DNA from: Myxococcaceae bacterium
Lineage (GTDB): Bacteria; Myxococcota_A; Polyangia; Polyangiales; Ga0077539
NCBI GenBank assembly: GCA_004297725.1
Contig: SCUS01000005.1
Span: forward strand, 1-41,995
DNA length: 41,995 bases
Direction of reading: 5' to 3'
Shown: in pieces, positions 1 through 8,031 of the stretch
Position numbering within the stretch: position 1 is the stretch's first letter
How the letters are laid out: every line of letters starts with the position of its first letter
Program-made: the position numbers and the translations under genes
The notes under the pieces: model-generated
Seen by the model: only the letters and a program-made list of their open reading frames with translations
The model's database searches: none
Told to the model about the DNA's origin: nothing

Positions 1-804
1 GCGCGCTGCACGCCCGGCATGAGCAGCACCTGCTCGTGCGGCGCGCTCGGGACGTCGACCTACGTCTGCCCGCCGAGCGGCCTCGCCCCGGTGGCCTGCC
101 CGTGCGTGGACGTCGACGCCAGCGCCCCGGACGTGCCCGAGGATCGGCCGGCGCCGGTGGATGCGGGCGCGCTCGATGCCAGCCAGGTCGACGCCGGCGC
201 GGACGCGGGGGGCGATGATGCGGGGCAGCTCGACGCTGGGACGGACGCTGGAGCGCCGGGGCCCTTCGACGCGGCGGAGGATCGCCCGGACGCGGTCGAC
301 GCCGGGGCGGACGTGCCGACCGATCGCCCGGACGTGGTCGACGTGCTGCGAGACACCGGCCCCGTCGACGGCGGCCCCGTGGTGTACGACCTCGACGCGG
401 CGCGCTCGGCGGAGAGCTTCCGGGTGATCTACAGGCTGACCATCCCCGGCGGCGGCGGAGGCGTCGAAGACTGCGACACCCCTGCCCGCGCGACGAGCTG
501 CTCCGTGATGGGCGACGCGCTGCGGTTCTCGCTCGAGGCGTGCGGTATCACGTTCACGGGGTTGCTCCCGCTCTCCGGAACGAGCGGCCGGGTGGTGTCG
601 TTGGTGGGCGGGGCAGCCGACCCGGCCCACTCGATCAACCCGCCGTTGGCGGCCGGGCGCATCGTGGGGGGGAGGCAGAGCTTCCGGGTGCAGATCGCGA
701 ACACGTCGACCCCGCGCATGATCGGGGTCGCAGGCATCGCGGGGCGCACCGTCGACCCGGCGCTCGGAGACCTGTGGTTGCTGGGCTGCCGCGTGACGAA
801 CTGA
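1..804 (+). CDS. Secreted/lipoprotein-like protein with Asp-Ala-Gly-rich linker, 5' end outside window
   Basis: The reading frame is open from base 1, so the true start lies to the left; the ATG at 19 is only an internal Met. The visible N-terminal part is Cys-rich (a CTPG...TCSCG...CPPSG...CPC pattern), as in many myxobacterial surface lipoproteins. About 80 residues of acidic low-complexity linker follow, built from VDAGAD, DVP and DRPD units. A compact C-terminal domain of about 130 residues contains two more Cys pairs. There is no catalytic motif and the function is unknown. The stop TGA (802-804) abuts the stop of the convergent phage spike gene, leaving no intergenic base. It could be a chromosomal gene next to the phage remnant or cargo of the element. 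Confidence 0.75.
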   Translation, partial: ARCTPGMSSTCSCGALGTSTYVCPPSGLAPVACPCVDVDASAPDVPEDRPAPVDAGALDASQVDAGADAGGDDAGQLDAGTDAGAPGPFDAAEDRPDAVDAGADVPTDRPDVVDVLRDTGPVDGGPVVYDLDAARSAESFRVIYRLTIPGGGGGVEDCDTPARATSCSVMGDALRFSLEACGITFTGLLPLSGTSGRVVSLVGGAADPAHSINPPLAAGRIVGGRQSFRVQIANTSTPRMIGVAGIAGRTVDPALGDLWLLGCRVTN

Positions 805-1563
805 TCAGGTCGCCTTCGTCAGGAGCGCGGCGACGCTCGGAGGGTCCCACGTCGCCATGTGCGTCTTGAGCGACGCGCCGCTGTTGTCGACCACCGGCAC
901 CCACGACGCGAAGTGATCCTTCAACGACTGTGCGAGCGCCGCGACGAGGGGAGCGAGCGCGACGGCCTGCGGCGCACCCGTAGGGGCGCCGGGATCGATG
1001 CGGAACACCGGGGCGGTGCCGTGCTCCACCACAACCGCGCCGTCGCCCTTGAAGCGCTGGCGCGTCCCGTCGTCGATATCCGAGCCGAGGGTCAGGCCGG
1101 CAAGGGCGCTGTCAGCCGGGATGAACGGCGGAGCGTGCCGGAGCGCGTTCCCTGCGAGGTCGAGCCCGATCAGCGCGACCGCGTGCGCGAGGTGCTGCCG
1201 CCGGGTGTCGGCCGGGTCCGTGACGCCGCCGTCACCCACGCGCCAATGGCCGATGGCCAGCGTGTTCACCAGGAGCTGCACCTTCGTCCCCGGTGCGATG
1301 CTCATGGCCATGAACCAGGGGCCGCACCTGGGGAAGATCACGGGCACGTGCGCTACCACCGGAAAGTCTTCCCGGAGGATATCCGCGGAGCCCTCGGGGT
1401 CGGGGTACGGGTTGCGGACGCCCACGACCACATCGGCAACCTGTCGGTCGCTATCGTAAGCCTGGATGGCGCCCGGGAGCGCGACGAACATCTCACCGGC
1501 GTGTCGCTCGATCAGGGACTCAATGACGTCGAGCGAGCTCGGCCAGATAGGTCTCTCTGCCAT
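805..1563 (-). CDS. Phage baseplate spike protein (Gp138 N-terminal / Mu gp45-like)
   Basis: A 252-residue protein resembling the OB-fold part of contractile-tail spikes (gpV/gp45/Gp138 family), which punctures the host envelope. The N-terminal segment (residues 10-55, LIERHAGEMFVALPGAIQAY then DVVVGVRNPYPD) and the following hydrophobic beta-rich stretch with PVIFPRCG and APGTKVQLLV are typical. The C-terminal region is Ala-rich and probably forms the trimeric stalk. It is the last gene of the tail cluster, 12 bases beyond the hub gene stop, and starts with ATG (1561-1563). I see no His or Cys iron-binding tip motif. The family call rests on recognised motifs, not on an alignment. Confidence 0.7.
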   Translation of the reverse strand: MAERPIWPSSLDVIESLIERHAGEMFVALPGAIQAYDSDRQVADVVVGVRNPYPDPEGSADILREDFPVVAHVPVIFPRCGPWFMAMSIAPGTKVQLLVNTLAIGHWRVGDGGVTDPADTRRQHLAHAVALIGLDLAGNALRHAPPFIPADSALAGLTLGSDIDDGTRQRFKGDGAVVVEHGTAPVFRIDPGAPTGAPQAVALAPLVAALAQSLKDHFASWVPVVDNSGASLKTHMATWDPPSVAALLTKAT

Positions 1564-1575
1564 GGTGGTTCCTCT

Positions 1576-2436
1576 TCAGCTTCCGACGGTGGGGGTGAGG
1601 GGCGCGCGCGGCAGCCTGCACGTGAGGCTTGCGGTCCAGTCCTGACCACGCTTCTCACCCTTGAACTTCGCGTGGTTGATCCGGTAGGTGCCCGAGACGA
1701 CCTGACTGCGAACCACGACCAGCTGCCCCGGCGTGAGGCCTGGTTGGATCAGACACTCCACCTCGATGGCGCGGCGGTTGATGATCTTCGGGGAGGCGAT
1801 CATCCCGCTCTCCGGGGACAGCAGGATGGCCGTCCGCTGAACGGCCGCTCCGGCGCGCAGGATCATCAGCACGCCGTCTTGAATCGACCACTCCATGCCC
1901 GCGGCATCGGTCAGCCGGCCGAGCTCGTCAGCGGCGCGGCCGCGGAGCATCGTGCCCTCCGGGAACTGGCTCCCCCCATCGGAGAATGACGCGCCCTGCA
2001 ACGCCTCGACGGCGTTGCCGATGCCGACGCCCATCGCTTCGGCGATGTGCTGCACGACGCTCGTAAGCGACACGCCCGCCGCGAACGACCGCGAGACCCG
2101 TGCGGCGCGGACCGCGTGCAGGCCGTCACCAGCGCTCACCTTCACGACCCAATCGGTGCCCTCGCGCTCGATGATCGCCCGGGTCAGGTCCCCGGTGAAC
2201 AGTCGCGAAGCGTTGCGGCCCGTCTCGTTGCTGTAGCCCGCATCGACGCTGACGAAGGTCTGCCGCCTGGGGGCGCGGTAGATCTCGTTCCGATGGGCCT
2301 CTGTCAGGTTGATGATCGAGAGCTGACAGGTCCCTGCGTGCCCCCCAAGGCCTCGCTCGATCTCGAAACTCACGTCCAGGTCGCTCACGTCGAGCGTCCC
2401 CACCTGCACCCGGACGAAGCGACCAAACTGCTTCAC
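1576..2436 (-). CDS. Phage baseplate hub protein (gp27/gp44/protein D-like)
   Basis: 286 residues from a GTG start (2434-2436). I preferred this start because everything upstream in the same frame is Arg/Pro-rich shadow, whereas KQFGRFVRVQVGTLDVSDLD is a typical hub beginning. The GTG overlaps the TGA of the upstream gene (GTGA), which implies translational coupling. The domain order matches tail hub proteins: an N-terminal beta domain with SIINLTEAHRNEI, a FTGDL segment near residue 85, a SAGDG segment, a helical middle, and a C-terminal SGTYRINHAKFKGE...WTASLTCR end. The protein would form the trimeric platform between tail tube and spike. It is followed directly by the spike gene, the order expected for a tail module. 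Confidence 0.75.
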   Translation of the reverse strand: MKQFGRFVRVQVGTLDVSDLDVSFEIERGLGGHAGTCQLSIINLTEAHRNEIYRAPRRQTFVSVDAGYSNETGRNASRLFTGDLTRAIIEREGTDWVVKVSAGDGLHAVRAARVSRSFAAGVSLTSVVQHIAEAMGVGIGNAVEALQGASFSDGGSQFPEGTMLRGRAADELGRLTDAAGMEWSIQDGVLMILRAGAAVQRTAILLSPESGMIASPKIINRRAIEVECLIQPGLTPGQLVVVRSQVVSGTYRINHAKFKGEKRGQDWTASLTCRLPRAPLTPTVGS

Positions 2437-2795
2437 GGCGTCTCCGGGGTGGAGGGCGCCTGGCCGAGCTCCCGCTCCACGAACTCCCTCACCTGCCAGA
2501 GCGGGTCGTCGTTGTCCTCGGAGTCGTCGAGGGGGGCGCGGCCGGGCGCTGCGGGCTCGGGATGGTACGAGGCCTCCACGGCGCGCCAGAGCGCGTGCTG
2601 ATCGAACGTGAGGGCCTCGAGTACCCTCGCGAGGGGGGAGCCCGGCGAGAAGTCTGCATCCTCGGGGAGCCGCTCGCGCATGATGATCTCGAGGTGCGCG
2701 CGGATCTGCCCGTGCGTCGGAGGGACGAACATCAGCCCGAACGTGCTGTGGTCGCGGGGGTCGGCGCTGGTTCGCAGCCTGGTGGTGAACATCAC
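2433..2795 (-). CDS. Short phage protein resembling the N-terminal part of baseplate J
   Basis: 120 residues starting at ATG 2793-2795, which overlaps the stop of the HTH gene (ATGA). The stretch IRAHLEIIMRERLPEDADFS followed by PGSPLARVLEALTFDQHALW resembles the first 70 residues of baseplate wedge protein J, where a SPGSPLG-like turn follows a helix. A normal J protein is several hundred residues long, so this is either a distinct small wedge or chaperone protein or a truncated one. The C-terminal half is acidic (DDSEDNDDPLW) and ends in a Pro-rich tail. Its stop overlaps the hub start. The J relationship is an inference from the motif and the neighbours. Confidence 0.5.
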   Translation of the reverse strand: MMFTTRLRTSADPRDHSTFGLMFVPPTHGQIRAHLEIIMRERLPEDADFSPGSPLARVLEALTFDQHALWRAVEASYHPEPAAPGRAPLDDSEDNDDPLWQVREFVERELGQAPSTPETP

Positions 2796-3016
2796 CGCCC
2801 TCCCTTCGACGACGGCTGGCGCCCGCCCGGGAGCGCGAGGTCGGTGCCCTCATAGGCGGAGTCGGGGAGCTTGTCCTCCAACCCTGCGTTGCGCGCCCCG
2901 AGGATCACCAGCACCCGCGAGCTGAGGCTGGTCGGCCTCCCCTTCGCAACCTGGCTGACGGTCTTCGTGGTGGCGCCGCTGTGCGCGGCCACCTGCACCT
3001 GGTCTCGTTCGTTCAT
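2792..3016 (-). CDS. Small helix-turn-helix protein of the phage remnant
   Basis: 74 residues from ATG 3014-3016, chosen because GGAGGAG lies 8 bases upstream; the longer frame upstream is Arg/Pro/Ala shadow. Residues 5-45 (QVQVAAHSGATTKTVSQVAKG then RPTSLSSRVLVILGARNAGL) read as a helix-turn-helix with the ATTKTVSQVAKGRPTS recognition-helix pattern of LacI-type and wHTH regulators. The C-terminal tail is Gly/Ser/Lys-rich. It is the first gene of the coupled cluster HTH, J-like, hub, spike, so it may regulate the tail genes. A Cro-like or transcriptional-activator role is possible but cannot be decided here. Confidence 0.5.
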   Translation of the reverse strand: MNERDQVQVAAHSGATTKTVSQVAKGRPTSLSSRVLVILGARNAGLEDKLPDSAYEGTDLALPGGRQPSSKGGR

Positions 3017-3361
3017 CGCGACTGCTCCTCCGCGGGCGACTGCACCCGCTCCGTCGATGTCACCCGCGCGCCGCCCCGTCGATTCGGTTGGGGGGCGGAA
3101 CTGCGGGCGGCGCTGCCATGCGCCGAGGTTGGCGGGCGCAGGGGAGGAGTCGCCAGACACTTGTGGCACGGTTTACGGGACAGTCGCCCGCGGGCGCACC
3201 CGGCGGGGAGCTCGGGGCGGGTCGCGCGCGTGGAGGTCGTCAGGTTTCGTCCGCGCGCCTCTTTGATGCGCCGGAAATAACCCCGGCCACGAGCTACTCC
3301 GTCGACGGGCGGCGGTTCGTTGCGCCGCGCATGAGGTGCCGCGCTCGGCGCTGCTACGCGT
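3017..3361. other. Gap without a convincing gene upstream of the phage tail cluster
   Basis: All frames in this 345-base stretch give Arg/Pro/Ala/Gly-rich shadow peptides. It presumably carries the promoter of the minus-strand tail cluster. The block CGGAAATAACC at 3275-3285 resembles CGGAAATAGCC just upstream of the sigma-like gene (9836-9846). I see no RNA gene or terminator here. Confidence 0.4.
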
Positions 3362-3610
3362 TCACGACGGCGGGCGAGCTCGCCGGGCGCGGCCGGCCGC
3401 GAGGCACGCGAGCGCCTTCGCCTTCCCCTCCGGCGTGCGCGGCCCGGTGGAGGCCCCGCCGTGCATCCGGCAGCGGCTCCTCCAGAGCATCGTGGCGGCC
3501 TTGCAGGGGTGGCCATCGCGACACCGGGCGCCGCACTGCGGCGGGACGTAGCGGGCGCGAGGTGCGGCGTTCTGCGGCGTTGTGCCGGGGTCGCATGGGG
3601 TGCCTTCCAT
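3362..3610 (-). CDS. HGGxSTG-motif small phage protein
   Basis: 82 residues from ATG 3608-3610. Residues 25-45 hold four Cys in a CGARCRDGHPC...CRMHGG arrangement, followed by the hallmark HGGASTGPRTPEGKAKAL. This is the small family found in many phages and prophages, usually annotated only as an HGGxSTG-domain protein. The Cys and His residues suggest a zinc-binding knuckle. The function is unknown. Its presence supports the viral origin of the 805-4567 block. It is separated from the tail cluster by 345 bases, so it may belong to another transcript. Confidence 0.7.
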   Translation of the reverse strand: MEGTPCDPGTTPQNAAPRARYVPPQCGARCRDGHPCKAATMLWRSRCRMHGGASTGPRTPEGKAKALACLAAGRARRARPPS

Positions 3611-4078
3611 GCCGCGAGGGTAACGCGCGCCGCGGCGCCCACCAGGGGCAGAGCCGCAGCACCTGCTCCCTCGAGTCGTGGACGCGTCGCGAGATGCTCC
3701 GGGCGACGTCCACCGGGTACCCGTCGCTGGCGGCCGCTGGCGACCGCAACGCGCTCGCCGTCGAGCGTCGTGGCCTCGCCAGCGTCACCGGCGGAGGCAG
3801 CCCGGGCGCAGGGCCCTCCGGCGGAGCGAGCCCGTCACGTCGCCCCTGGACAAAGAGGGACAGCGGCCGGCCTCGGCGCCGAGGTCGACCGGCGCGACGT
3901 TGACCAGGTGCGCGCCCGCAACACCTGCTCCTCGAGGAGTCGGCGACGCGTCGGGGGAGTACTCCGGCGACGACTCCACCGGACCCGTCCTCGCGAGCTC
4001 CGGGCGACGCGTCGACCTCGGCGCCGAACGACGTCCACCGGCGAGGAGCAGCACCTCCCCCGGAACGGCTGGGAACGA
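3611..4078. repeat. Non-coding stretch with degenerate ~60-bp direct repeats
   Basis: No frame looks like a real protein. Two segments resemble each other: 3656-3717 and 3918-3982 share ACACCTGCTCC (CACCTGCTCC in the first), a TCGAG..GTCG block, GACGCGTCG, CTCCGG and TCCACCGG in the same order. Related pieces recur at 3990-4055 (GACGCGTCGACCTCGGCGCC, GACGTCCACCGG). A palindrome CCTCGGCGCCGAGG lies at 3870-3883. I take this as decayed or duplicated phage DNA; whether it was once coding is open. Confidence 0.4.
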
Positions 4079-4258
4079 CTGGGAACACCCGCCCTCTCCT
4101 GCTGTGTCTACTGTGTCTGTGTGTGTCCAACAGCAAGACACACTCTCTAGTGTTTGTTTTATAGCGTTTCGTGATGCGTTTCGGGTGCTGTGTCTGTGTG
4201 TCCCGGAAACAAGTACGCGTGTAGGGAGGGGACCATAAAAGAAACACGGTAGCCCCCC
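4079..4258. promoter_or_regulatory. Lower-GC repeat-rich segment, possible replication or regulatory site of the element
   Basis: This segment has visibly more A and T than anything else nearby. CTGTGTCTGTGTGTGTCC (4111-4128) recurs as CTGTGTCTGTGTGTCC (4188-4203), with an extra CTGTGTCTA copy at 4102-4110. GCGTTTCG is repeated at 4164-4171 and 4176-4183. ACACT-CTCT-AGTGT (4140-4153) forms a small dyad. Such iteron-like layouts occur at phage origins and operator regions. The protein frames across it look like shadows. Confidence 0.35.
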
Positions 4259-4268
4259 TCCCCTGACG

Positions 4269-4550
4269 TCACCCGGTCATCCCCTCGCCGGAGACCTCCG
4301 CGGCCTCCATCACCAGCCCGGCGAGCTCGACGGCATGGCGCATCCGCAGCGGCCCGCCCTCGACGACTGCCACCGCCCGGGACCAGGGCGCCGAGTCGGG
4401 GGCCGCGCTCCGCAGCACGTCGAGGGCGAGGGCGCGCGCCAGCTCCCCGGCCGGGGTGCCTTCGTCGACCGCTCGGAGCAGCTCCGCGGCCCTCGCCCGG
4501 AGAGCCCCGTTGTCCCACGCCCGTCCCTCAGCGTGCGTTTTCGCCTGCAA
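4269..4550 (-). CDS. Small Ala/Leu-rich protein next to the attachment scar
   Basis: 93 residues from a TTG start (4548-4550); no ATG is available except a late internal one, and no strong ribosome-binding site is seen, so the start is uncertain. The sequence is amphipathic and largely helical (ALRARAAELLRAVDEG, ELARALALDVLRSA, MRHAVELAGLVMEAAEVSGEG) with codon use like a real GC-rich gene. No family is recognised. It begins only about 18 bases from the tRNA-derived sequence, a position where integrase-linked or excisionase genes often lie, but nothing in the sequence shows DNA binding. Confidence 0.4.
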   Translation of the reverse strand: MQAKTHAEGRAWDNGALRARAAELLRAVDEGTPAGELARALALDVLRSAAPDSAPWSRAVAVVEGGPLRMRHAVELAGLVMEAAEVSGEGMTG

Positions 4551-4567
4551 AACAAGCGTTTCGCCGG

Positions 4568-4612
4568 GGCTTCCTAAGCCGAAGGTCGTAGGTTCGACTC
4601 CTACTGGGGGTA
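4568..4612 (+). other. tRNA-Arg(CCU) 3'-half remnant, candidate attR site
   Basis: Reading 5' to 3': anticodon loop TTCCTAA (4571-4577, anticodon CCT), 3' anticodon stem GCCGA (4578-4582), variable loop AGGTC (4583-4587), a perfect T arm GTAGG-TTCGACT-CCTAC (4588-4604), acceptor strand TGGGGGT (4605-4611) and A (4612). No matching D arm or 5' acceptor strand lies upstream: the base-paired 5' side stops within the anticodon stem. Integrases commonly recombine in this half of tRNA genes and leave the original 3' end displaced at attR. The fragment lies exactly where the phage-like DNA ends and the Uma2 gene begins. Confidence 0.65.
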
Positions 4613-4628
4613 CAGCGTTTTCGCTCCG

Positions 4629-5228
4629 CTACAGCGCCCACAGCCCGGCGAGCTCGAGCTCCACCGCGTCGAAGGGCTCCGCGCGCACGACCGCGTCCCC
4701 CTCGAAGGTCGCGAGCAGCAGCCAGCCGATGTCCGCGCGTCGGTACACCTCCACCGAACGCAGCGTCGGCGACACCAGCCAGACGTGGCCGACGCCCTCC
4801 CGGTGGTAGATCGCCAGCTTGCGCCCACGGTCGACCTTCTCCGTCGAGGGCGAGAGCACCTCGCAGCACCAGTCCGGCGCGACGGCCGCAAACGCGCCCG
4901 AGATGAAGCCCTCCGGCAATCGCTCGCGACGCCACCCGGCGAGGTCGGGCACCAGGACGTCAGGGAGCGGACCCAGGCGCAGCTCCGGTTCGGGGAGGAT
5001 CAACCATCCTCCAGGCCCTCCGCGGCCGCGGTCGAAGGGGCCGCGCAGCTCGCCGTGGAGCTCGCCGGCGGAGCGCGCGTGCTCCAAGCGCGGCCGGGGC
5101 ATGAGCGACAGCTCGCCGTCGATGATCTCCGCGACCATCGTCTCCGGCGCGTTGCGATAGCCCTCCACGACCTCGGGCGCGAGGTTGGGAAGCTCCGGGT
5201 CGATGGTGCGCGCGGCGTCGCCTGACAT
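4629..5228 (-). CDS. Uma2 family (DUF820, PD-(D/E)XK-like) endonuclease, copy 1
   Basis: 199 residues from ATG 5226-5228; a GTG six codons upstream is possible. It shows the Uma2 pattern: IIDGEL in the first third, GPGGWLILPEPELRLG, PDVLVPDLAGWRRERLP with the conserved Asp, APDWCCEVLSPST with the catalytic-type Glu, and KVDRGRKLAIYHREGVGHVW with the Lys. These residues match the PD-(D/E)XK fold. Uma2 genes are numerous in some high-GC and multicellular bacteria and their biological role is unknown. It is the first chromosomal gene after the attachment scar. A paralogue lies at 8884-9480. Confidence 0.85.
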   Translation of the reverse strand: MSGDAARTIDPELPNLAPEVVEGYRNAPETMVAEIIDGELSLMPRPRLEHARSAGELHGELRGPFDRGRGGPGGWLILPEPELRLGPLPDVLVPDLAGWRRERLPEGFISGAFAAVAPDWCCEVLSPSTEKVDRGRKLAIYHREGVGHVWLVSPTLRSVEVYRRADIGWLLLATFEGDAVVRAEPFDAVELELAGLWAL

Positions 5229-5303
5229 CCACGGAGCGTAGCCCACCCGGCGAGGCCCGTGGGGTCACCCGCAACGCCGATGCCCCCGCGCGCCGCCCGC
5301 GGT

Positions 5304-5343
5304 TCGGGCGCTCTACGTCTGTCGGTCGGGCGCTCCACGTCTG
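5304..5343 (+). repeat. Tandem 18-bp repeat upstream of the Uma2 gene
   Basis: TCGGGCGCTCTACGTCTG (5304-5321) is followed after four bases by TCGGGCGCTCCACGTCTG (5326-5343), one mismatch. It lies between the start of Uma2 copy 1 and the stop of the membrane-protein gene, so it could be a binding site in the Uma2 promoter region or a small duplication. Confidence 0.5.
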
Positions 5344-5346
5344 GCG

Positions 5347-6372
5347 CTACGCCGCCGGGTCGATCGCGATGCCGTAGAGCGCGAGGTGCCCTCCGAGCGC
5401 CCTGGCGAGCAGCGGCTCGGCGCTGTCTCGGGCCGCCGACAGGTCGAGCTCCGCGGCCGCGCTCGCCAGCGCCTCGGCGAGGCGGAGCGAGGCGAGCCCG
5501 TCGGGTCCGACGTCGGGAGAGGGCTGCGTCATCGGGCGCGGTCCGGTGATGACGGTGCCGATGACCGCGCCTGCCTTCGAGACCTGCCACAAGCGCACCG
5601 GGCGCAGGCGCTCGGCGAGCGTCGGGGCGGACTCGGACTGCTGCGGCGGATCGTCGGTGTGGGGAAAGCAGAGGCCCCAGCCGCAGTCGGGGCAGTGGAT
5701 GCGGATGGTCACCGCGGTGAAGTGGTAGATCGACGGACCCGGCGCATAGACCCGGCGCTCGTTGGAGAGCTCGGTCGAGAGCGCTCGTCCATCACAGCCC
5801 GGACAGACCACGCCGAGCCCTCGCCACCAGGCCGTGAAGGCCCGAGCGAGGTGCTGAGCGAGGGCGGTCTGGAGCCGCTGCTCTACCGTCGGCGGAGCCT
5901 TGGGGGCGCCGAAGTACGCGGCCACGGCAGCGATCTCGCGCGCTTTTCGTCGGCGACCTCGCCAGTCCATGAGCCAGGGGATCGCCAACGGCGCCAGGGC
6001 GGTGAGCCCGAAGAGCGTCAGCACCACCGGCTTTCGAGAGCCGCGCGGGACGAGCCAGCGAACGAGCCACACCTCGGCGGCCATGATCGTCACGAGCACC
6101 GCGCTGTAGCCCACGACGGCCAACACGACGACACCGAGGAACTTCGATCGCTCCGAGCGGGAAGCCCCGCGAGCCGTCGCCAGCGCCGTGACGCCGAGGA
6201 TCAGGACGAAGCCCGCCACCACCGACGCCATGCTGACCAGCAGCGGGTGGTGCCTGTACACGGCCTGGTGCGGGAGCACGTAGCGGTTGAGGGCCATGAT
6301 CCCCGCGATGCCGCAGAGCCACCACAGGAGGAGCAGGAGGTCCTTGGCACCGGGTCCCTGAGGCCTGCTCAT
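5347..6372 (-). CDS. Membrane protein with cytoplasmic zinc-ribbon-like CxxC pair
   Basis: 341 residues. Four hydrophobic segments occupy roughly residues 9-27, 44-65, 80-105 and 117-137, followed by a basic stretch (DWRGRRRKAR). The soluble C-terminal half contains CPGCDG and CPDCGWG about 40 residues apart, a likely zinc ribbon, and a long helical end. No enzyme motif is visible and I do not recognise the family. It is a single gene, divergent from nothing, 35 bases downstream of the ArsS-like gene stop on the same strand, so it may be co-transcribed with it. Confidence 0.7.
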   Translation of the reverse strand: MSRPQGPGAKDLLLLLWWLCGIAGIMALNRYVLPHQAVYRHHPLLVSMASVVAGFVLILGVTALATARGASRSERSKFLGVVVLAVVGYSAVLVTIMAAEVWLVRWLVPRGSRKPVVLTLFGLTALAPLAIPWLMDWRGRRRKAREIAAVAAYFGAPKAPPTVEQRLQTALAQHLARAFTAWWRGLGVVCPGCDGRALSTELSNERRVYAPGPSIYHFTAVTIRIHCPDCGWGLCFPHTDDPPQQSESAPTLAERLRPVRLWQVSKAGAVIGTVITGPRPMTQPSPDVGPDGLASLRLAEALASAAAELDLSAARDSAEPLLARALGGHLALYGIAIDPAA

Positions 6373-6407
6373 CGGAGCCTCACGAGAACATCAGGCCCCC
6401 GGGGAAA

Positions 6408-7454
<1,047 letters not shown>

Positions 7455-7562
7455 CGGCGATCTCCAGAGCAGGGAACCCGTCGTAGTCGAGGAGATTCGC
7501 CGGCGAGCGCCTTTGGTTACAGGGCGCCAGGGTTTCTGCAACGGTCCGGGCGCCGTGAATGT

Positions 7563-7859
7563 TCAGAGAGCTGCTCCAAGGCGGCTCGGTCGTCCGTAGC
7601 GAAGGCCCCCGAACGGCATCGATGCCGTCCGAAGGGCACGGATGCCGTTCGTCCCCTCCTCCGCATCGATGACCTCGGGCACCGCCTCCCAGAGCGCGTC
7701 CCAGTTCTTCGCCTCGTCGGAGCGCAGCGCCTCGATGCGCTTCAACACCCCGTCGAGCCGCGCCCGATCGGCCGCGCTCTCATGCGTGAGAGCGCCCGCC
7801 ACCGCGCGCATCCGCGTCGCAGACGCCGTCGTCGTCTTCTTCGTCCTGCTCGTCGCCAT
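7563..7859 (-). CDS. Small hydrophilic protein of unknown function
   Basis: 98 residues from ATG 7857-7859 (MATSRTKKTTTASATRM); two upstream Met codons are possible but add only Arg-rich sequence. A Lys/Thr-rich N-terminus is followed by a helical part (ADRARLDGVLKRIEALRSDE, then NWDALWEAVPEVIDAEEG). No family is recognised. The last 20 codons overlap a perfect 11-bp inverted repeat (7610-7620 and 7641-7651), so the C-terminus coincides with a potential hairpin. It lies divergent from the PQQ-repeat gene. Confidence 0.5.
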   Translation of the reverse strand: MATSRTKKTTTASATRMRAVAGALTHESAADRARLDGVLKRIEALRSDEAKNWDALWEAVPEVIDAEEGTNGIRALRTASMPFGGLRYGRPSRLGAAL

Positions 7860-8031
7860 CGCGCGAGCGTGTCGCGCGCCGACCCGTCGCATCAAGAACC
7901 CGACAGTGACCCGGACGGGAGCACCGCAGGCCGATCGCGGGCGACGTACGATCGCCCCATGAGCTCAGGCCTCTCGACCTGTGCCGGCGCCGCCACGCAA
8001 CGGCGGCCGTGATCCGTGAGAGCCTCGCGGG

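Noticed and set aside
4560..4615. Intact tRNA gene or tmRNA end
   Set aside because: The T arm and anticodon loop are perfect, but no D arm or 5' acceptor strand precedes them, and the anticodon loop TTCCTAA fits tRNA-Arg, not tmRNA. It is treated as a fragment.
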